Below, piece after piece: positions 25,942 to 34,166 of a DNA stretch of 44,159 bases. The DNA lies in the NCBI RefSeq assembly GCF_901212495.1, contig NZ_CAAKNY010000052.1, positions 1 through 44,159 on the forward strand, in the 5' to 3' direction. The notes under the pieces were generated by a model. That model had not been told where the DNA came from. It saw nothing but the letters and a program-made list of their open reading frames with translations, and did not search any database. Origin of the DNA: Collinsella aerofaciens (GTDB lineage: Bacteria > Actinomycetota > Coriobacteriia > Coriobacteriales > Coriobacteriaceae). The position numbers and the translations under genes are program-made. Positions within the stretch are counted from its first letter, which is position 1; each line of letters starts with the position of its first letter.

Positions 25942-26628
25942 ATGGCCGTTGATCCTTTGATTCAGTCTCTGAAGGGTAAGCTCGTCGTGAGCGTTCAGGC
26001 GTATATGGGCGAGCCGCTTCGTACGCCCGAGACCATGGCTCAAATGTCTCGTGCTTGCGAGCTCGGCGGCGCCGCCGCCATTCGCTGCCAGGGCCTTGCC
26101 GACATTGCCGCCATTAAGGGTCGCTGTGAGGTTCCTGTTATCGGCCTGTGGAAGGATGGCCACGAGGGCGTTTATATCACGCCGACGCTGCGTCACGCTC
26201 GCGCCTGCGTTGCGGCGGGTGCCGATATCGTGGCGATCGACGCCACCGATCGTCCGCGCCCCGATGGCAAGTCGGTCGAGGATACCTTCCGCCCGCTGCA
26301 CGAGGAGGGCGTGCTCCTGATGGCGGATTGTGCCACCATCGAGGACATTCGCCGTGCGGTTGATATGGGCTTCGACCTGGTATCCACCACGCTTTCTCAT
26401 GGTGTTGCCGCTATCGATTGCACCATGGCCGACGGTCCCGATCTGCCGCTCCTGCGCCAGGCGACCGAGGAGTTTCCCGGCCTTCCCATCATCTGCGAGG
26501 GCCGCGTGCATACGCCCGAGGAGGCCCGTGCCGCGATTGATGCAGGCGCCTGGGCCGTTGTCGTGGGCACCGCCATTACGCACCCCACGAGTATTACGAG
26601 TTGGTTCAAAGCTGCGCTTGAGGCGTAA
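25942..26628 (+). CDS. nanE: N-acetylmannosamine-6-phosphate 2-epimerase
   Basis: 228 aa. A TIM-barrel enzyme that converts ManNAc-6-P to GlcNAc-6-P, feeding amino-sugar catabolism. Family motifs are clear: VSVQAYMGEPL at the N-terminus, VIGLWKDGHEGVYITPT with the catalytic-region lysine, DIVAIDATDRPRPDG, and CEGRVHTPEEA followed by VVVGTAITHPTSIT. Length is normal. ATG at 25942 is chosen because AGAAAGG (25924-25930) lies upstream and homology starts here; the longer frame runs through the palindromic element and is not credible. nagA and nagB are not in the window. Confidence 0.92.
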   Translation: MAVDPLIQSLKGKLVVSVQAYMGEPLRTPETMAQMSRACELGGAAAIRCQGLADIAAIKGRCEVPVIGLWKDGHEGVYITPTLRHARACVAAGADIVAIDATDRPRPDGKSVEDTFRPLHEEGVLLMADCATIEDIRRAVDMGFDLVSTTLSHGVAAIDCTMADGPDLPLLRQATEEFPGLPIICEGRVHTPEEARAAIDAGAWAVVVGTAITHPTSITSWFKAALEA

Positions 26629-26679
26629 GACGGACCTCGTATCCGCTCGGGGCGGTATACTCAATAAAGGCAATTGACC

Positions 26680-26717
26680 GCGCGGGATCCGGGTTGCTGG
26701 GTCCCGCGCTTGTTTTT
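26680..26717 (+). terminator. terminator after nanE, just before the rapZ ribosome site
   Basis: An 8-bp GC-rich stem (GCGCGGGA 26680-26687 with TCCCGCGC 26702-26709) followed by TTGTTTTT. The rapZ ribosome site AGGAGG starts immediately after it. A possible -10 box TATACT (26657-26662) lies upstream of the hairpin. Confidence 0.75.
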
Positions 26718-26729
26718 AGGAGGCAGCAC

Positions 26730-27650
26730 ATGCAAAAGGGAGATGCCATGGATGCGGCGGAGCGCTCGGAGCGCATCCCCGATATCGTCATCATCACCGG
26801 GATGTCCGGATCGGGCCGCACACAGGCCATGCACGTGTTCGAGGACATGGGCTACTTTTGCATCGACAACTTGCCTCCGCGTCTCATCGCCCAGCTTGCC
26901 GAGCTCGTCGGCATCAATACGGGCGTGGGCAGGCATCTTGCCGTCACCTGCGACCTGCGCAGCCAGGGCTTGTTCGATGAGCTGCTCGATGCGGTCGCCG
27001 CGCTCGAAGAGCGCGAGATGAGCTGCGACATCGTGTTTCTCGAGGCCTCTGACGAGGTGCTGATTCGCCGCTACAGCGAAAATCGTCGCCGCCATCCCAT
27101 TGCCAAGCCGGGGGAGACGACGGCCGATGCGATTCAGCGTGAACGTCTGCAGCTACAGGGCGTGCGCGACCGAGCCGATATGATTATCGACACGAGCCGT
27201 CTGCGCACCTCTGCCCTGCGCAACAAGCTGCGTATGGCGTTCTCCGAGTTGTCCGACCAGCAGCTCATGGACGTCCACGTGTTCTCGTTTGGCTTTAAGC
27301 ACGGCATGCCCGTCGAGGCGGACATTATGATCGACGTCCGCTTCCTGCCCAATCCGTTCTACGATCCCGAGATGCGCACGATGACCGGTCTCGATAAGAA
27401 AGTCTCCGACTTTGTTCTGGACCATCCCAAGACCCAGGAGTTTTGGAAGGCCTGGACGCAGCTACTCGATACGGTCATGCCCGGCTATATCGCGGAGGGC
27501 AAGCCGCAGCTTTCCATTGCCATCGGTTGCACGGGCGGCCAGCACCGCAGCGTTGCCATCGCCGAGGCCACGGCACGTTATTTGGAAGGCGCCCAGTATC
27601 ACGTGAGCATTTCCCATCGCGACCTGTCGCGCGCCAACACGAAAGCATAG
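26730..27650 (+). CDS. rapZ: RapZ-type nucleotide-binding protein (RNase adapter family)
   Basis: 306 aa. P-loop GMSGSGRT (24-31), with arginine where proteobacterial members have lysine, as is usual in actinobacteria. Other family blocks are HVFEDMGYFCIDNLPP and, near the C-terminus, IGCTGGQHRSVAIAE. In E. coli RapZ guides RNase E to the GlmZ small RNA and senses glucosamine-6-phosphate; in Gram-positives (YvcJ) the role is less clear. Its place after a GlcNAc-6-P-forming pathway is suggestive but may be chance. ATG at 26730 follows AGGAGG (26717-26722). An alternative ATG at 26748 is weaker. whiA follows after 6 nt. Confidence 0.93.
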   Translation: MQKGDAMDAAERSERIPDIVIITGMSGSGRTQAMHVFEDMGYFCIDNLPPRLIAQLAELVGINTGVGRHLAVTCDLRSQGLFDELLDAVAALEEREMSCDIVFLEASDEVLIRRYSENRRRHPIAKPGETTADAIQRERLQLQGVRDRADMIIDTSRLRTSALRNKLRMAFSELSDQQLMDVHVFSFGFKHGMPVEADIMIDVRFLPNPFYDPEMRTMTGLDKKVSDFVLDHPKTQEFWKAWTQLLDTVMPGYIAEGKPQLSIAIGCTGGQHRSVAIAEATARYLEGAQYHVSISHRDLSRANTKA

Positions 27651-27656
27651 GCCTGC

Positions 27657-28586
27657 ATGTCGTTTACCGCCGAGGTGCGTGACGAGCTCGCGCGCTGCGA
27701 ACCCGAATGTGAATACTGCGATTTGTCGACGCTTGCCGCCCTGACGCGCGTGAGCGGTACACTTTCGCTGGCCGGCTCCGGGCGGTATCGTTTGACGGTC
27801 GCGACCGAGACGGGCGCCGTCGCGCGCACGATGATCACGCTGACGCATCGCATCCTTAAGCTCAAAACGGAATTCACCGTTCGTAAATCGGTTTTGCACA
27901 AGGTCCGTAACTATCTCATTACCCTGCCCGATCAACCCGACCTGGACAAGGCTCTGGTGCTGCTGGGCATTCTCGAGCGCAGGGGAGGGCTCGTCGCTGG
28001 TGTTCCCCGGCACGTCGTTGCCCGTCCCTGCTGCAGGCTTGCCTACATCCGCGGCGCGCTCATCGCCGGCGGTTTCGTGGCCGATCCCCGCGGCGACTTT
28101 CATTTGGAGATCGCGGTGCAGGGCGAGCAGTATGCCCGGGGGATTTGTGATCTATTGGAGCAGATTGGGGTCCATGCGCGCGTTAACGCGCGACGTGGAT
28201 CCTTTGCCGTCTACATTAAGAGCGCCGAGGAGATCGAGCAGCTCCTAAAGCTGGTCGGCGCCAAGCGCAGCGTTGCCGAGATCGAGGAAGCGCGCGCGGT
28301 AAAATTGGTTAAGAACGACGTAAACCGTCGCGTGAATGCCGAGCTGGCCAATCAGACCAGAAGTGCGGGTGCCGCCCAGCATCAGCTTGCGTTGATCGAT
28401 GAGCTCGAACAGCGGGGTTTGCGTGACACGCTTCCGGACGCCTTGGCGGTCTTTTGTGACCTGCGCGAGCACTATCCCGATCTGTCGCTGCGTGATTTGG
28501 GGGAGATGGCTGACCCTCCCTTGTCGAAGTCGGCCCTCTACCATCGAGTTTTGAGGCTTGAAAAGCTCATTGAAGCGAGCAGGTAG
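27657..28586 (+). CDS. whiA: DNA-binding protein WhiA
   Basis: 309 aa. WhiA has a degenerate LAGLIDADG homing-endonuclease-like N-terminal domain and a C-terminal helix-turn-helix. In Streptomyces it controls sporulation with WhiB; in other Gram-positives it affects division and chromosome segregation. Matching segments are MSFTAEVRDELAR at the start, CCRLAYIRGALIAGGFVADP in the middle and PDLSLRDLGEMADPPLSKSALYHRV in the HTH. The common order rapZ-yvcK-whiA is reduced here to rapZ-whiA with a 6-nt gap; yvcK is missing from this place. Confidence 0.95.
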   Translation: MSFTAEVRDELARCEPECEYCDLSTLAALTRVSGTLSLAGSGRYRLTVATETGAVARTMITLTHRILKLKTEFTVRKSVLHKVRNYLITLPDQPDLDKALVLLGILERRGGLVAGVPRHVVARPCCRLAYIRGALIAGGFVADPRGDFHLEIAVQGEQYARGICDLLEQIGVHARVNARRGSFAVYIKSAEEIEQLLKLVGAKRSVAEIEEARAVKLVKNDVNRRVNAELANQTRSAGAAQHQLALIDELEQRGLRDTLPDALAVFCDLREHYPDLSLRDLGEMADPPLSKSALYHRVLRLEKLIEASR

Positions 28587-28631
28587 TTTAAAGCGCCTGC
28601 TTATATAGGGATTGAACTGCTGTTTTACTCT

Positions 28632-28645
28632 TTAAAACGTTTTAA
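28632..28645. promoter_or_regulatory. 14-bp perfect palindrome upstream of gap
   Basis: TTAAAACGTTTTAA is fully self-complementary and lies about 57-70 nt upstream of the likely gap -10 box. The AAACGTTT centre is like LacI/CcpA-family operators. Confidence 0.45.
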
Positions 28646-28651
28646 CGCAAA

Positions 28652-28707
28652 TTTGATTTTCAATTTCGAGCATTCTCGTGAAATTCAAGTCAAAAAAAAG
28701 GTATATT
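28652..28707 (+). promoter_or_regulatory. gap promoter region with imperfect dyad
   Basis: TATATT at 28702-28707 is a good -10 candidate; the -35 region is poor (TGAAAT 17 nt upstream). An imperfect dyad of about 40 bp covers 28654-28694, with the core AATTTCGAG (28662-28670) against CTCGTGAAATT (28675-28685). It overlaps the expected -35 box and could be an operator. Confidence 0.4.
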
Positions 28708-28779
28708 AGGCGAGTGGTTAGTTTGTGGGCCTCAACGGCGGGCGCTGTAGCTTGCGGGGGCCTTACGAAAGGAGACACA

Positions 28780-29805
28780 ATGGCAGTAAAGGTTGCTATT
28801 AACGGCTTCGGTCGCATCGGTCGTCTGGCTTTCCGTCAGATGTTCGGTCATGAGGGCTCCGAGATCGTCGCTATCAACGACCTCACCTCTCCCGATATGC
28901 TCGCTTACCTGCTGAAGTACGACTCCACGCAGGGCAACTACGCTCGCAATCACGAGGTCGTTGCTGGCGAGGATTCCATCACCGTTGACGGCAAGGAGAT
29001 CAAGATCTACAAGGAGGCCGACGCCAACAACCTGCCTTGGGGCGACCTCGACGTCGACGTCGTTCTCGAGTGCACCGGCTTCTACACCAGCAAGGCTAAG
29101 GCCCAGGCCCACATCAACGCTGGCGCCAAGAAGGTCGTCATCTCCGCTCCGGCCGGCAATGATCTGCCCACCATCGTGTACAACGTCAACCACGAGACGC
29201 TGACCGCTGAGGACAACATCATCTCCGCTGCTTCCTGCACCACCAACTGCCTCGCCCCGATGGCCAAGGGTCTGAACGACTTCGCCCCCATCGTGTCCGG
29301 CATCATGACCACCATTCACGCCTGGACCGGCGACCAGATGCCGCTCGACGGCCCGCAGCGCAAGGGCAACAAGCGTCGTAGCCGTGCCTGCGCCGTTAAC
29401 ATCGTCCCCAACACCACCGGTGCTGCCAAGGCTATCGGCCTGGTCCTCCCCGAGCTCAACGGTAAGCTCATCGGTGCCGCCCAGCGCGTCCCGACGCCGA
29501 CCGGCTCCATCACCAACCTCTACGCTGTCGTTGACAAGAAGGTCACTGTCGACGAGGTCAACGCCGCTATGAAGGCCTACGCTGCCACCATCTCCGAGAC
29601 CTTCGGCTACAACGAGGACGACATCGTCTCCACCGACATCATCGGCGAGACCCACGGCTCCATCTTCGACGCCACTCAGACCATGTGCTCCGACCTTGGC
29701 AACGGCCAGACCCTCGTTCAGGTCACCTCTTGGTACGACAACGAGAACTCCTACACCTCTCAGATGGTCCGCACCATCAAGTACTTCGAGAAGTTCGTTG
29801 CCTAA
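28780..29805 (+). CDS. gap: glyceraldehyde-3-phosphate dehydrogenase, type I
   Basis: 341 aa. Catalyses the NAD-dependent oxidation and phosphorylation of glyceraldehyde-3-phosphate in glycolysis. NAD-binding INGFGRIGR at the N-terminus, catalytic Cys153 in [12 protein letters not shown], and [13 protein letters not shown] at the C-terminus are all present. ATG at 28780 follows GAAAGGAG (28767-28774); the frame extends upstream without homology. Codon use is extremely biased, as in highly expressed genes. A strong terminator follows, so it may be transcribed alone as well as with pgk-tpiA-gpmI. Confidence 0.98.
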   Translation: MAVKVAINGFGRIGRLAFRQMFGHEGSEIVAINDLTSPDMLAYLLKYDSTQGNYARNHEVVAGEDSITVDGKEIKIYKEADANNLPWGDLDVDVVLECTGFYTSKAKAQAHINAGAKKVVISAPAGNDLPTIVYNVNHETLTAEDNIISAASCTTNCLAPMAKGLNDFAPIVSGIMTTIHAWTGDQMPLDGPQRKGNKRRSRACAVNIVPNTTGAAKAIGLVLPELNGKLIGAAQRVPTPTGSITNLYAVVDKKVTVDEVNAAMKAYAATISETFGYNEDDIVSTDIIGETHGSIFDATQTMCSDLGNGQTLVQVTSWYDNENSYTSQMVRTIKYFEKFVA

Positions 29806-29842
29806 TTTGGCTTTTGCGAATAGCTCGTTGAGCGTCTAAAGA

Positions 29843-29890
29843 AGGGCGCGGCCTTATAGGGCTTACACCCTAGGGTCGCGCCCTTTTTAT
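29843..29890 (+). terminator. terminator between gap and pgk
   Basis: AGGGCGCG (29843-29850) pairs with CGCGCCCT (29877-29884), with an inner TAGGG/CCCTA hairpin, followed by TTTTTAT. It is a good intrinsic terminator. A TATAAG directly after it might be part of a pgk promoter. Confidence 0.8.
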
Positions 29891-29898
29891 AAGAAATC

Positions 29899-29921
29899 GT
29901 CTGCCGTAATGGGAGGCAGAC
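29899..29921 (+). promoter_or_regulatory. small leader hairpin before pgk
   Basis: GTCTGCC (29899-29905) pairs with GGCAGAC (29915-29921), 9-nt loop. It is 24 nt before the pgk start, ahead of the GAAAGG ribosome site. Role unknown. Confidence 0.4.
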
Positions 29922-29944
29922 ACGTACGAAAGGTAGAAGCAAAC

Positions 29945-31135
29945 ATGGCCTTTACCAAGAAGACCGTCCGCGACATCGATGTCGACGGCAAGCGCGTTCT
30001 CGTCCGCGTTGACTTTAACGTGCCTATTAAGGATGGCGTCGTTGGCGACACCACCCGCATCAAGGCTGCCCTGCCCACCATCAACTACCTCGTTGAGCAC
30101 AACGCTCGCGTCATCCTCATGAGCCACCTCGGCCGTCCCGATGGCACCGGCTTCCAGCCTGAGCTCTCCCTTGAGCCTGTCGCCAAGAAGCTCGCTGAGC
30201 TCTCTGGCCTCGATGTTGCCTTTGTCGCCGACACCTACGGCGAGAAGGCTGCCGAGGCTGTCGCCGCTGTCGAGCCGGGCAAGGTCCTCGTTCTCGAGAA
30301 CGTCCGTTTCGACAAGCGTGAGAAGAAGAACGATCCCGAGATCGCCAAGAAGCTCGCTTCCTATGGTGACGTCTTCGTTCTCGATGCCTTCGGCACCGCT
30401 CACCGCGCCCAGGGTTCCGTCGTGGGCCCCGCCGCTTACCTGCCTGCCGTCGCCGGCTTCCTGCTCGAGAAGGAGGTCGACACGCTGACCGGCATCTTCG
30501 CCGAGCCCGAGCGTCCTTTCGTCGCTATCGTCGGCGGTTCCAAGGTTTCCTCCAAGATCGGCGTTCTCGATCACCTCATCGACTCCGCTGACACCCTGAT
30601 TATCGGTGGCGGTATGGCCTACACCTTCTTCCTGGCTCAGGGCCTGTCCGTTGGTCAGTCCCTCAAGGAAGAGGACTGGGTCGAGCGCGCCGGCGAGATG
30701 CTCAAGAAGGCCGAGGAGAAGGGCGTCAAGATCCTGCTCCCCATCGACAACCGCGTTGCCGATCACTTTGGCGAGGACGCTGTCCCCGAGGTTGTCGCTT
30801 CCGACGCTATCCCCGACGATCGTGAGGGCATGGACATCGGCCCCAAGACCGAGGAGCTTTACGCCGAGGCCGTCAAGGGCGCCAAGACCGTGTTCTGGAA
30901 CGGCCCCATGGGCGTCTTCGAGTTCGACAACTTCGCTCACGGCACCCAGGCTATCGCCGAGGCTGTTGCCGAGGCCGACTGCACCTCGATCATCGGCGGT
31001 GGCGACTCTGTCGCAGCTGTCAACAAGTTCAACCTGGCCGACAAGATGAGCTGGATCTCCACCGGTGGTGGCGCTTCCATGGAGCTCGTCGAGGGTAAGG
31101 CCCTGCCCGGAGTGGAGGCGCTTCTCGATGCCTAA
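29945..31135 (+). CDS. pgk: phosphoglycerate kinase
   Basis: 396 aa. Transfers phosphate from 1,3-bisphosphoglycerate to ADP. RVDFNVPIKDG and LMSHLGRP near the N-terminus bind 3-phosphoglycerate; GGSKVSSKIGVL and the C-terminal GGGDSVAAV bind the nucleotide and phosphates. Length is normal. ATG at 29945 follows GAAAGG (29929-29934). The gene overlaps tpiA by 8 nt, so the pair is translationally coupled. Codon bias is high. Confidence 0.98.
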   Translation: MAFTKKTVRDIDVDGKRVLVRVDFNVPIKDGVVGDTTRIKAALPTINYLVEHNARVILMSHLGRPDGTGFQPELSLEPVAKKLAELSGLDVAFVADTYGEKAAEAVAAVEPGKVLVLENVRFDKREKKNDPEIAKKLASYGDVFVLDAFGTAHRAQGSVVGPAAYLPAVAGFLLEKEVDTLTGIFAEPERPFVAIVGGSKVSSKIGVLDHLIDSADTLIIGGGMAYTFFLAQGLSVGQSLKEEDWVERAGEMLKKAEEKGVKILLPIDNRVADHFGEDAVPEVVASDAIPDDREGMDIGPKTEELYAEAVKGAKTVFWNGPMGVFEFDNFAHGTQAIAEAVAEADCTSIIGGGDSVAAVNKFNLADKMSWISTGGGASMELVEGKALPGVEALLDA

Positions 31136-31895
31136 TCGCACCCTTCTTATCGCTGGCAACTGGAAGATGAACAACGACGTCGCCGAGGCCGCCAAGCTCG
31201 CCGACGAGCTGGCTCAGGCTCTGCCCGAGGTTCCGGCTGGCGTCGAGGTACTCGTCTGCCCTCCGACCATCGACATCACCACGGTTCATGACCGCATTCA
31301 GGCTGCCCCCATCGCCCTCGGTGCACAGAACGTGTACTGGGAGGCCAAGGGTGCCTTCACCGGTGAGTCCTCTTGCGACATGCTCAAGTCCGCTGGCTGC
31401 ACCTACTGCATCATCGGTCACTCCGAGCGTCGCGACTACTTCCACGAGACCGACGAGGACCAGAACAAGAAGGCCAAGGCTCTCGTTGCCGCCGGTCTTG
31501 TTCCCGTCTTCTGCTGCGGCGAGTCCCTCGAGGTCCGCGAGGCCGGCACCTATGTCGAGCACGTCGTGAACCAGGTCAAGGCTGGCCTTGCTGGTCTTGA
31601 GATCACCTGCCCCAAGCAGATCGTCGTCGCTTACGAGCCCATCTGGGCCATCGGTACCGGCAAGACCGCTACCGCCGAGGACGCTCAGGAGGTCTGCGGC
31701 GCTATCCGTGAGACTCTTAAGGAGATGTTCGGCGAGGAGCTCGCCGATGGCATCCGTGTTCTCTACGGTGGCTCTGCCAAGCCTGGCAACATCGCCGAGC
31801 TCGTCGCCAAGCCCGACGTCGACGGCGCCCTCGTGGGCGGCGCTTCGCTCAAGGCTGCCGACTTTGCCTCTATGGTTGTTAAGGCAGGCGAGTAG
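31128..31895 (+). CDS. tpiA: triosephosphate isomerase
   Basis: 255 aa. Interconverts dihydroxyacetone phosphate and glyceraldehyde-3-phosphate. Catalytic residues are visible: Lys13 (GNWKMN), His98 (IGHSERR) and Glu170 (AYEPIWAIGTGKTAT, with the flexible loop). ATG at 31128 overlaps the end of pgk; a GGAGTGGAGG ribosome site lies inside pgk. gpmI starts 5 nt after its stop. Confidence 0.98.
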   Translation: MPNRTLLIAGNWKMNNDVAEAAKLADELAQALPEVPAGVEVLVCPPTIDITTVHDRIQAAPIALGAQNVYWEAKGAFTGESSCDMLKSAGCTYCIIGHSERRDYFHETDEDQNKKAKALVAAGLVPVFCCGESLEVREAGTYVEHVVNQVKAGLAGLEITCPKQIVVAYEPIWAIGTGKTATAEDAQEVCGAIRETLKEMFGEELADGIRVLYGGSAKPGNIAELVAKPDVDGALVGGASLKAADFASMVVKAGE

Positions 31896-31900
31896 GTCAT

Positions 31901-33454
31901 ATGGCACAGCGTCATCTTCCTGCACTCCTGATTATCATGGACGGCTGCGGCCTGGCCCCGGACGACGGCGAGAACGCCGTCGCCGCTGCCAAGACGCCTT
32001 TCCTCGATAGCCTGTATGAGAAGTATCCCCACACCACGCTCGGCGCTTCGGGCGAGGACGTGGGCCTTCCTGACGGTCAGATGGGCAACTCCGAGGTGGG
32101 TCACCTCAACATCGGTGCCGGCCGCATCGTGTTCCAGGAGCTTTCGCGCATCAACAAAGCCATCCAGGACGGATCCATCGCCAAGAACGAGGTTTTCGTC
32201 AAGGCTATGGATGATGTCAAGGCCGAGGGCAAGACCCTTCACCTTATGGGCCTTATGAGCCCTGGCGGCGTTCACTCCCACATGAACCACGTCGAGGCTT
32301 TGGTCAAAATGGCTGCCCAGCATGGCGTCAAGACCGTTCGCGTCCATGCCTTCATGGACGGCCGTGACGTCGACCCGCAGTCCGGTGCCGGCTACATGAG
32401 CGAGTTCTGCGCCTTCCTGGCCAAGATCTCCGAGGAGACCGGTTGCGACGCTCGCGTTGCCACCGTCTCGGGCCGTTATTGGGCCATGGACCGCGATAAC
32501 CGCTGGGAACGCATTCAGCGCGCCTACGACGTCATGGTCAATGCGTCCGATGCCGATACCGACCCCGTTGCCGGTATCAAGGCCTACTACGAGAAGGATC
32601 CGCGCGGCGACGAGTTCGTCGAGCCCTTTGCTGCCCACAATGAGGGCATCCATGAGGGCGACGCGGCTATCTTCTTCAACTTCCGTCCCGACCGCGCCCG
32701 TCAGATGACCCGCGTGTTCACGGACAAGGAGTTCGACGGCTTTGAGCGCGAGCAGATCAAGCTTTCGCATTTTGTGACGATGACCGAGTACGATCCGACG
32801 TTTGATGTGGAGGTCGCCTTCCCCAAGACGTTCCCCGAGAACGTCCTGGCCGACGTCATCGCCGCCAATGGCCTGAAGCAGCTGCACACCGCCGAGACCG
32901 AGAAGTACGCCCACGTGACGTTCTTCCTCAACGGCGGCATCGAGGAGCCCAAGGAGGGCGAGGAGCGCGTACTCGTCGCTTCCCCCAAGGTTGCTACCTA
33001 CGATCTGCAGCCCGAGATGAGCGCTCCCGAGGTTACCGAGAAGCTCGTCGCCGCTATTAACGAGGATCGCGCTGATTTCTACATCGTGAACTTCGCGAAC
33101 TGCGACATGGTTGGCCATACCGGCGTGTTCGATGCTGCCGTCAAGGCTGTCGAGGCCGTTGACGATGCCCTGTCCAAGGTTGTCCCGGCGATTCTCGCCA
33201 AGGACGGCTTTGCGCTGATCACCGCCGACCACGGCAACGCCGACCACATGTTTGACATCGCTTCCGACGGTTCCAAGCATCCGTTCACGGCTCACACCAC
33301 CAACCGTGTGCCGTTCATCATCGTTGATGAGAAGGCCAAGCTCACCGGTATCGAGGACGGCCGTCTTTCCGATATCGCTCCGACCATGCTCACCATGGCC
33401 GGTCTTGAGCCTTCCGCCGAGATGACGGGTCGCGTGCTCGCCACCGAGGCCTAA
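31901..33454 (+). CDS. gpmI: 2,3-bisphosphoglycerate-independent phosphoglycerate mutase
   Basis: 517 aa. A Mn-dependent enzyme of the alkaline phosphatase superfamily that converts 3- to 2-phosphoglycerate through a phosphoserine. Asp14 (IIMDGCG) and the nucleophile Ser64 (MGNSEVGH) are seen, with metal ligands in TADHGNADHMFD and the HTTNRVPF region near the C-terminus. ATG at 31901, 5 nt after tpiA. A very strong terminator follows. Enolase is not in the window. Confidence 0.97.
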   Translation: MAQRHLPALLIIMDGCGLAPDDGENAVAAAKTPFLDSLYEKYPHTTLGASGEDVGLPDGQMGNSEVGHLNIGAGRIVFQELSRINKAIQDGSIAKNEVFVKAMDDVKAEGKTLHLMGLMSPGGVHSHMNHVEALVKMAAQHGVKTVRVHAFMDGRDVDPQSGAGYMSEFCAFLAKISEETGCDARVATVSGRYWAMDRDNRWERIQRAYDVMVNASDADTDPVAGIKAYYEKDPRGDEFVEPFAAHNEGIHEGDAAIFFNFRPDRARQMTRVFTDKEFDGFEREQIKLSHFVTMTEYDPTFDVEVAFPKTFPENVLADVIAANGLKQLHTAETEKYAHVTFFLNGGIEEPKEGEERVLVASPKVATYDLQPEMSAPEVTEKLVAAINEDRADFYIVNFANCDMVGHTGVFDAAVKAVEAVDDALSKVVPAILAKDGFALITADHGNADHMFDIASDGSKHPFTAHTTNRVPFIIVDEKAKLTGIEDGRLSDIAPTMLTMAGLEPSAEMTGRVLATEA

Positions 33455-33480
33455 GAGAAAGCTCCAAGCGTTTCTTTGCA

Positions 33481-33515
33481 AAGGGGGTTGCCCATATTCG
33501 GGCAACCCCCTTTTT
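33481..33515 (+). terminator. terminator of the glycolytic operon
   Basis: A perfect 13-bp stem (33481-33493 with 33500-33512), loop ATATTC, followed by more T. The best intrinsic terminator in the window. Confidence 0.93.
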
Positions 33516-33619
33516 GGTATTTCTGCCATTTCTACCCCGTCCCCAAATGGCAGGTGGGGGAGTGTCGGGGGTTGTGGTACAGTACTGGCGTTTGAATTGT
33601 TCTATTAAGGAGCTTATCT

Positions 33620-33874
33620 ATGGGTCCGTTCCAGATTCTTCTGTTTGTCGTTTGGGCTGTCTCTGCCGTGGCGCTGACGATTCTCGTCCTGATGCATTCC
33701 GGTAAGGGCACCGGCGTTTCGGATATAATCGCTAGCTCGCTGTATAACTCCAGCTCTGCCACGGGCGTCATGGAACAGAACCTCGATCGCCTGACGGTAA
33801 TTATGGCCATCGTTTTTGCCGTGTGTGTCGTCCTGTGTATGTTCTTCTTCCCGCAGGGCATCGTCGGCTACTAA
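33620..33874 (+). CDS. secG: preprotein translocase subunit SecG
   Basis: 84 aa. The small membrane subunit of the SecYEG channel that assists protein export. Two hydrophobic helices (about residues 5-25 and 55-78) are joined by a loop with HSGKGTGVSD, which matches the SecG family pattern. Length is normal. A good ribosome site (TAAGGAG at 33606-33612) precedes the ATG. It has its own strong terminators on both sides, so it is a single-gene unit. Confidence 0.92.
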   Translation: MGPFQILLFVVWAVSAVALTILVLMHSGKGTGVSDIIASSLYNSSSATGVMEQNLDRLTVIMAIVFAVCVVLCMFFFPQGIVGY

Positions 33875-33896
33875 GTACGAACCACATAAATACATG

Positions 33897-33927
33897 AAAG
33901 GGTTCCGCAGTGCGGGACCCTTTTTGT
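33897..33927 (+). terminator. secG terminator
   Basis: AAAGGGTTCCGC (33897-33908) pairs with GCGGGACCCTTT (33912-33923) including one G-U pair, loop AGT, then a T-run. Strong. Confidence 0.9.
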
Positions 33928-34038
33928 TTACAAATTTGTAACAGAGCCAAAATATCCCCACATACTTCGCCCAACTAAAGAAATTCTCGACCGTTAACCG
34001 GAATCAGCGCCAAATCGTGCATAAAATGCGCTACTGTA

Positions 34039-34067
34039 TTGCAAAACGTTGTCCTGTTGTGCATAAC
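34039..34067 (+). promoter_or_regulatory. candidate promoter and operator of the opp operon
   Basis: TTGCAA (34039-34044) and CATAAC (34062-34067) are 17 nt apart. CAAAACGTTGTC (34042-34053) overlaps the -35 box and resembles the AAACGTTT dyads ahead of satA and gap. A short perfect palindrome, GACATATGTC, lies in the leader at 34126-34135. Confidence 0.4.
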
Positions 34068-34166
34068 CAGCCATAGCAGCGGGCGGCGTTTTGATGGTTC
34101 GGATCGGATTGTCTCGACATATGTCCGGCTGAACATTTCTTTGTCCTATCTCATAAGGAGGATGGC

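Noticed and set aside
31763..33529. A 588-codon antisense frame over gpmI
   Set aside because: Shadow of biased codon use in gpmI, whose own motifs are complete.
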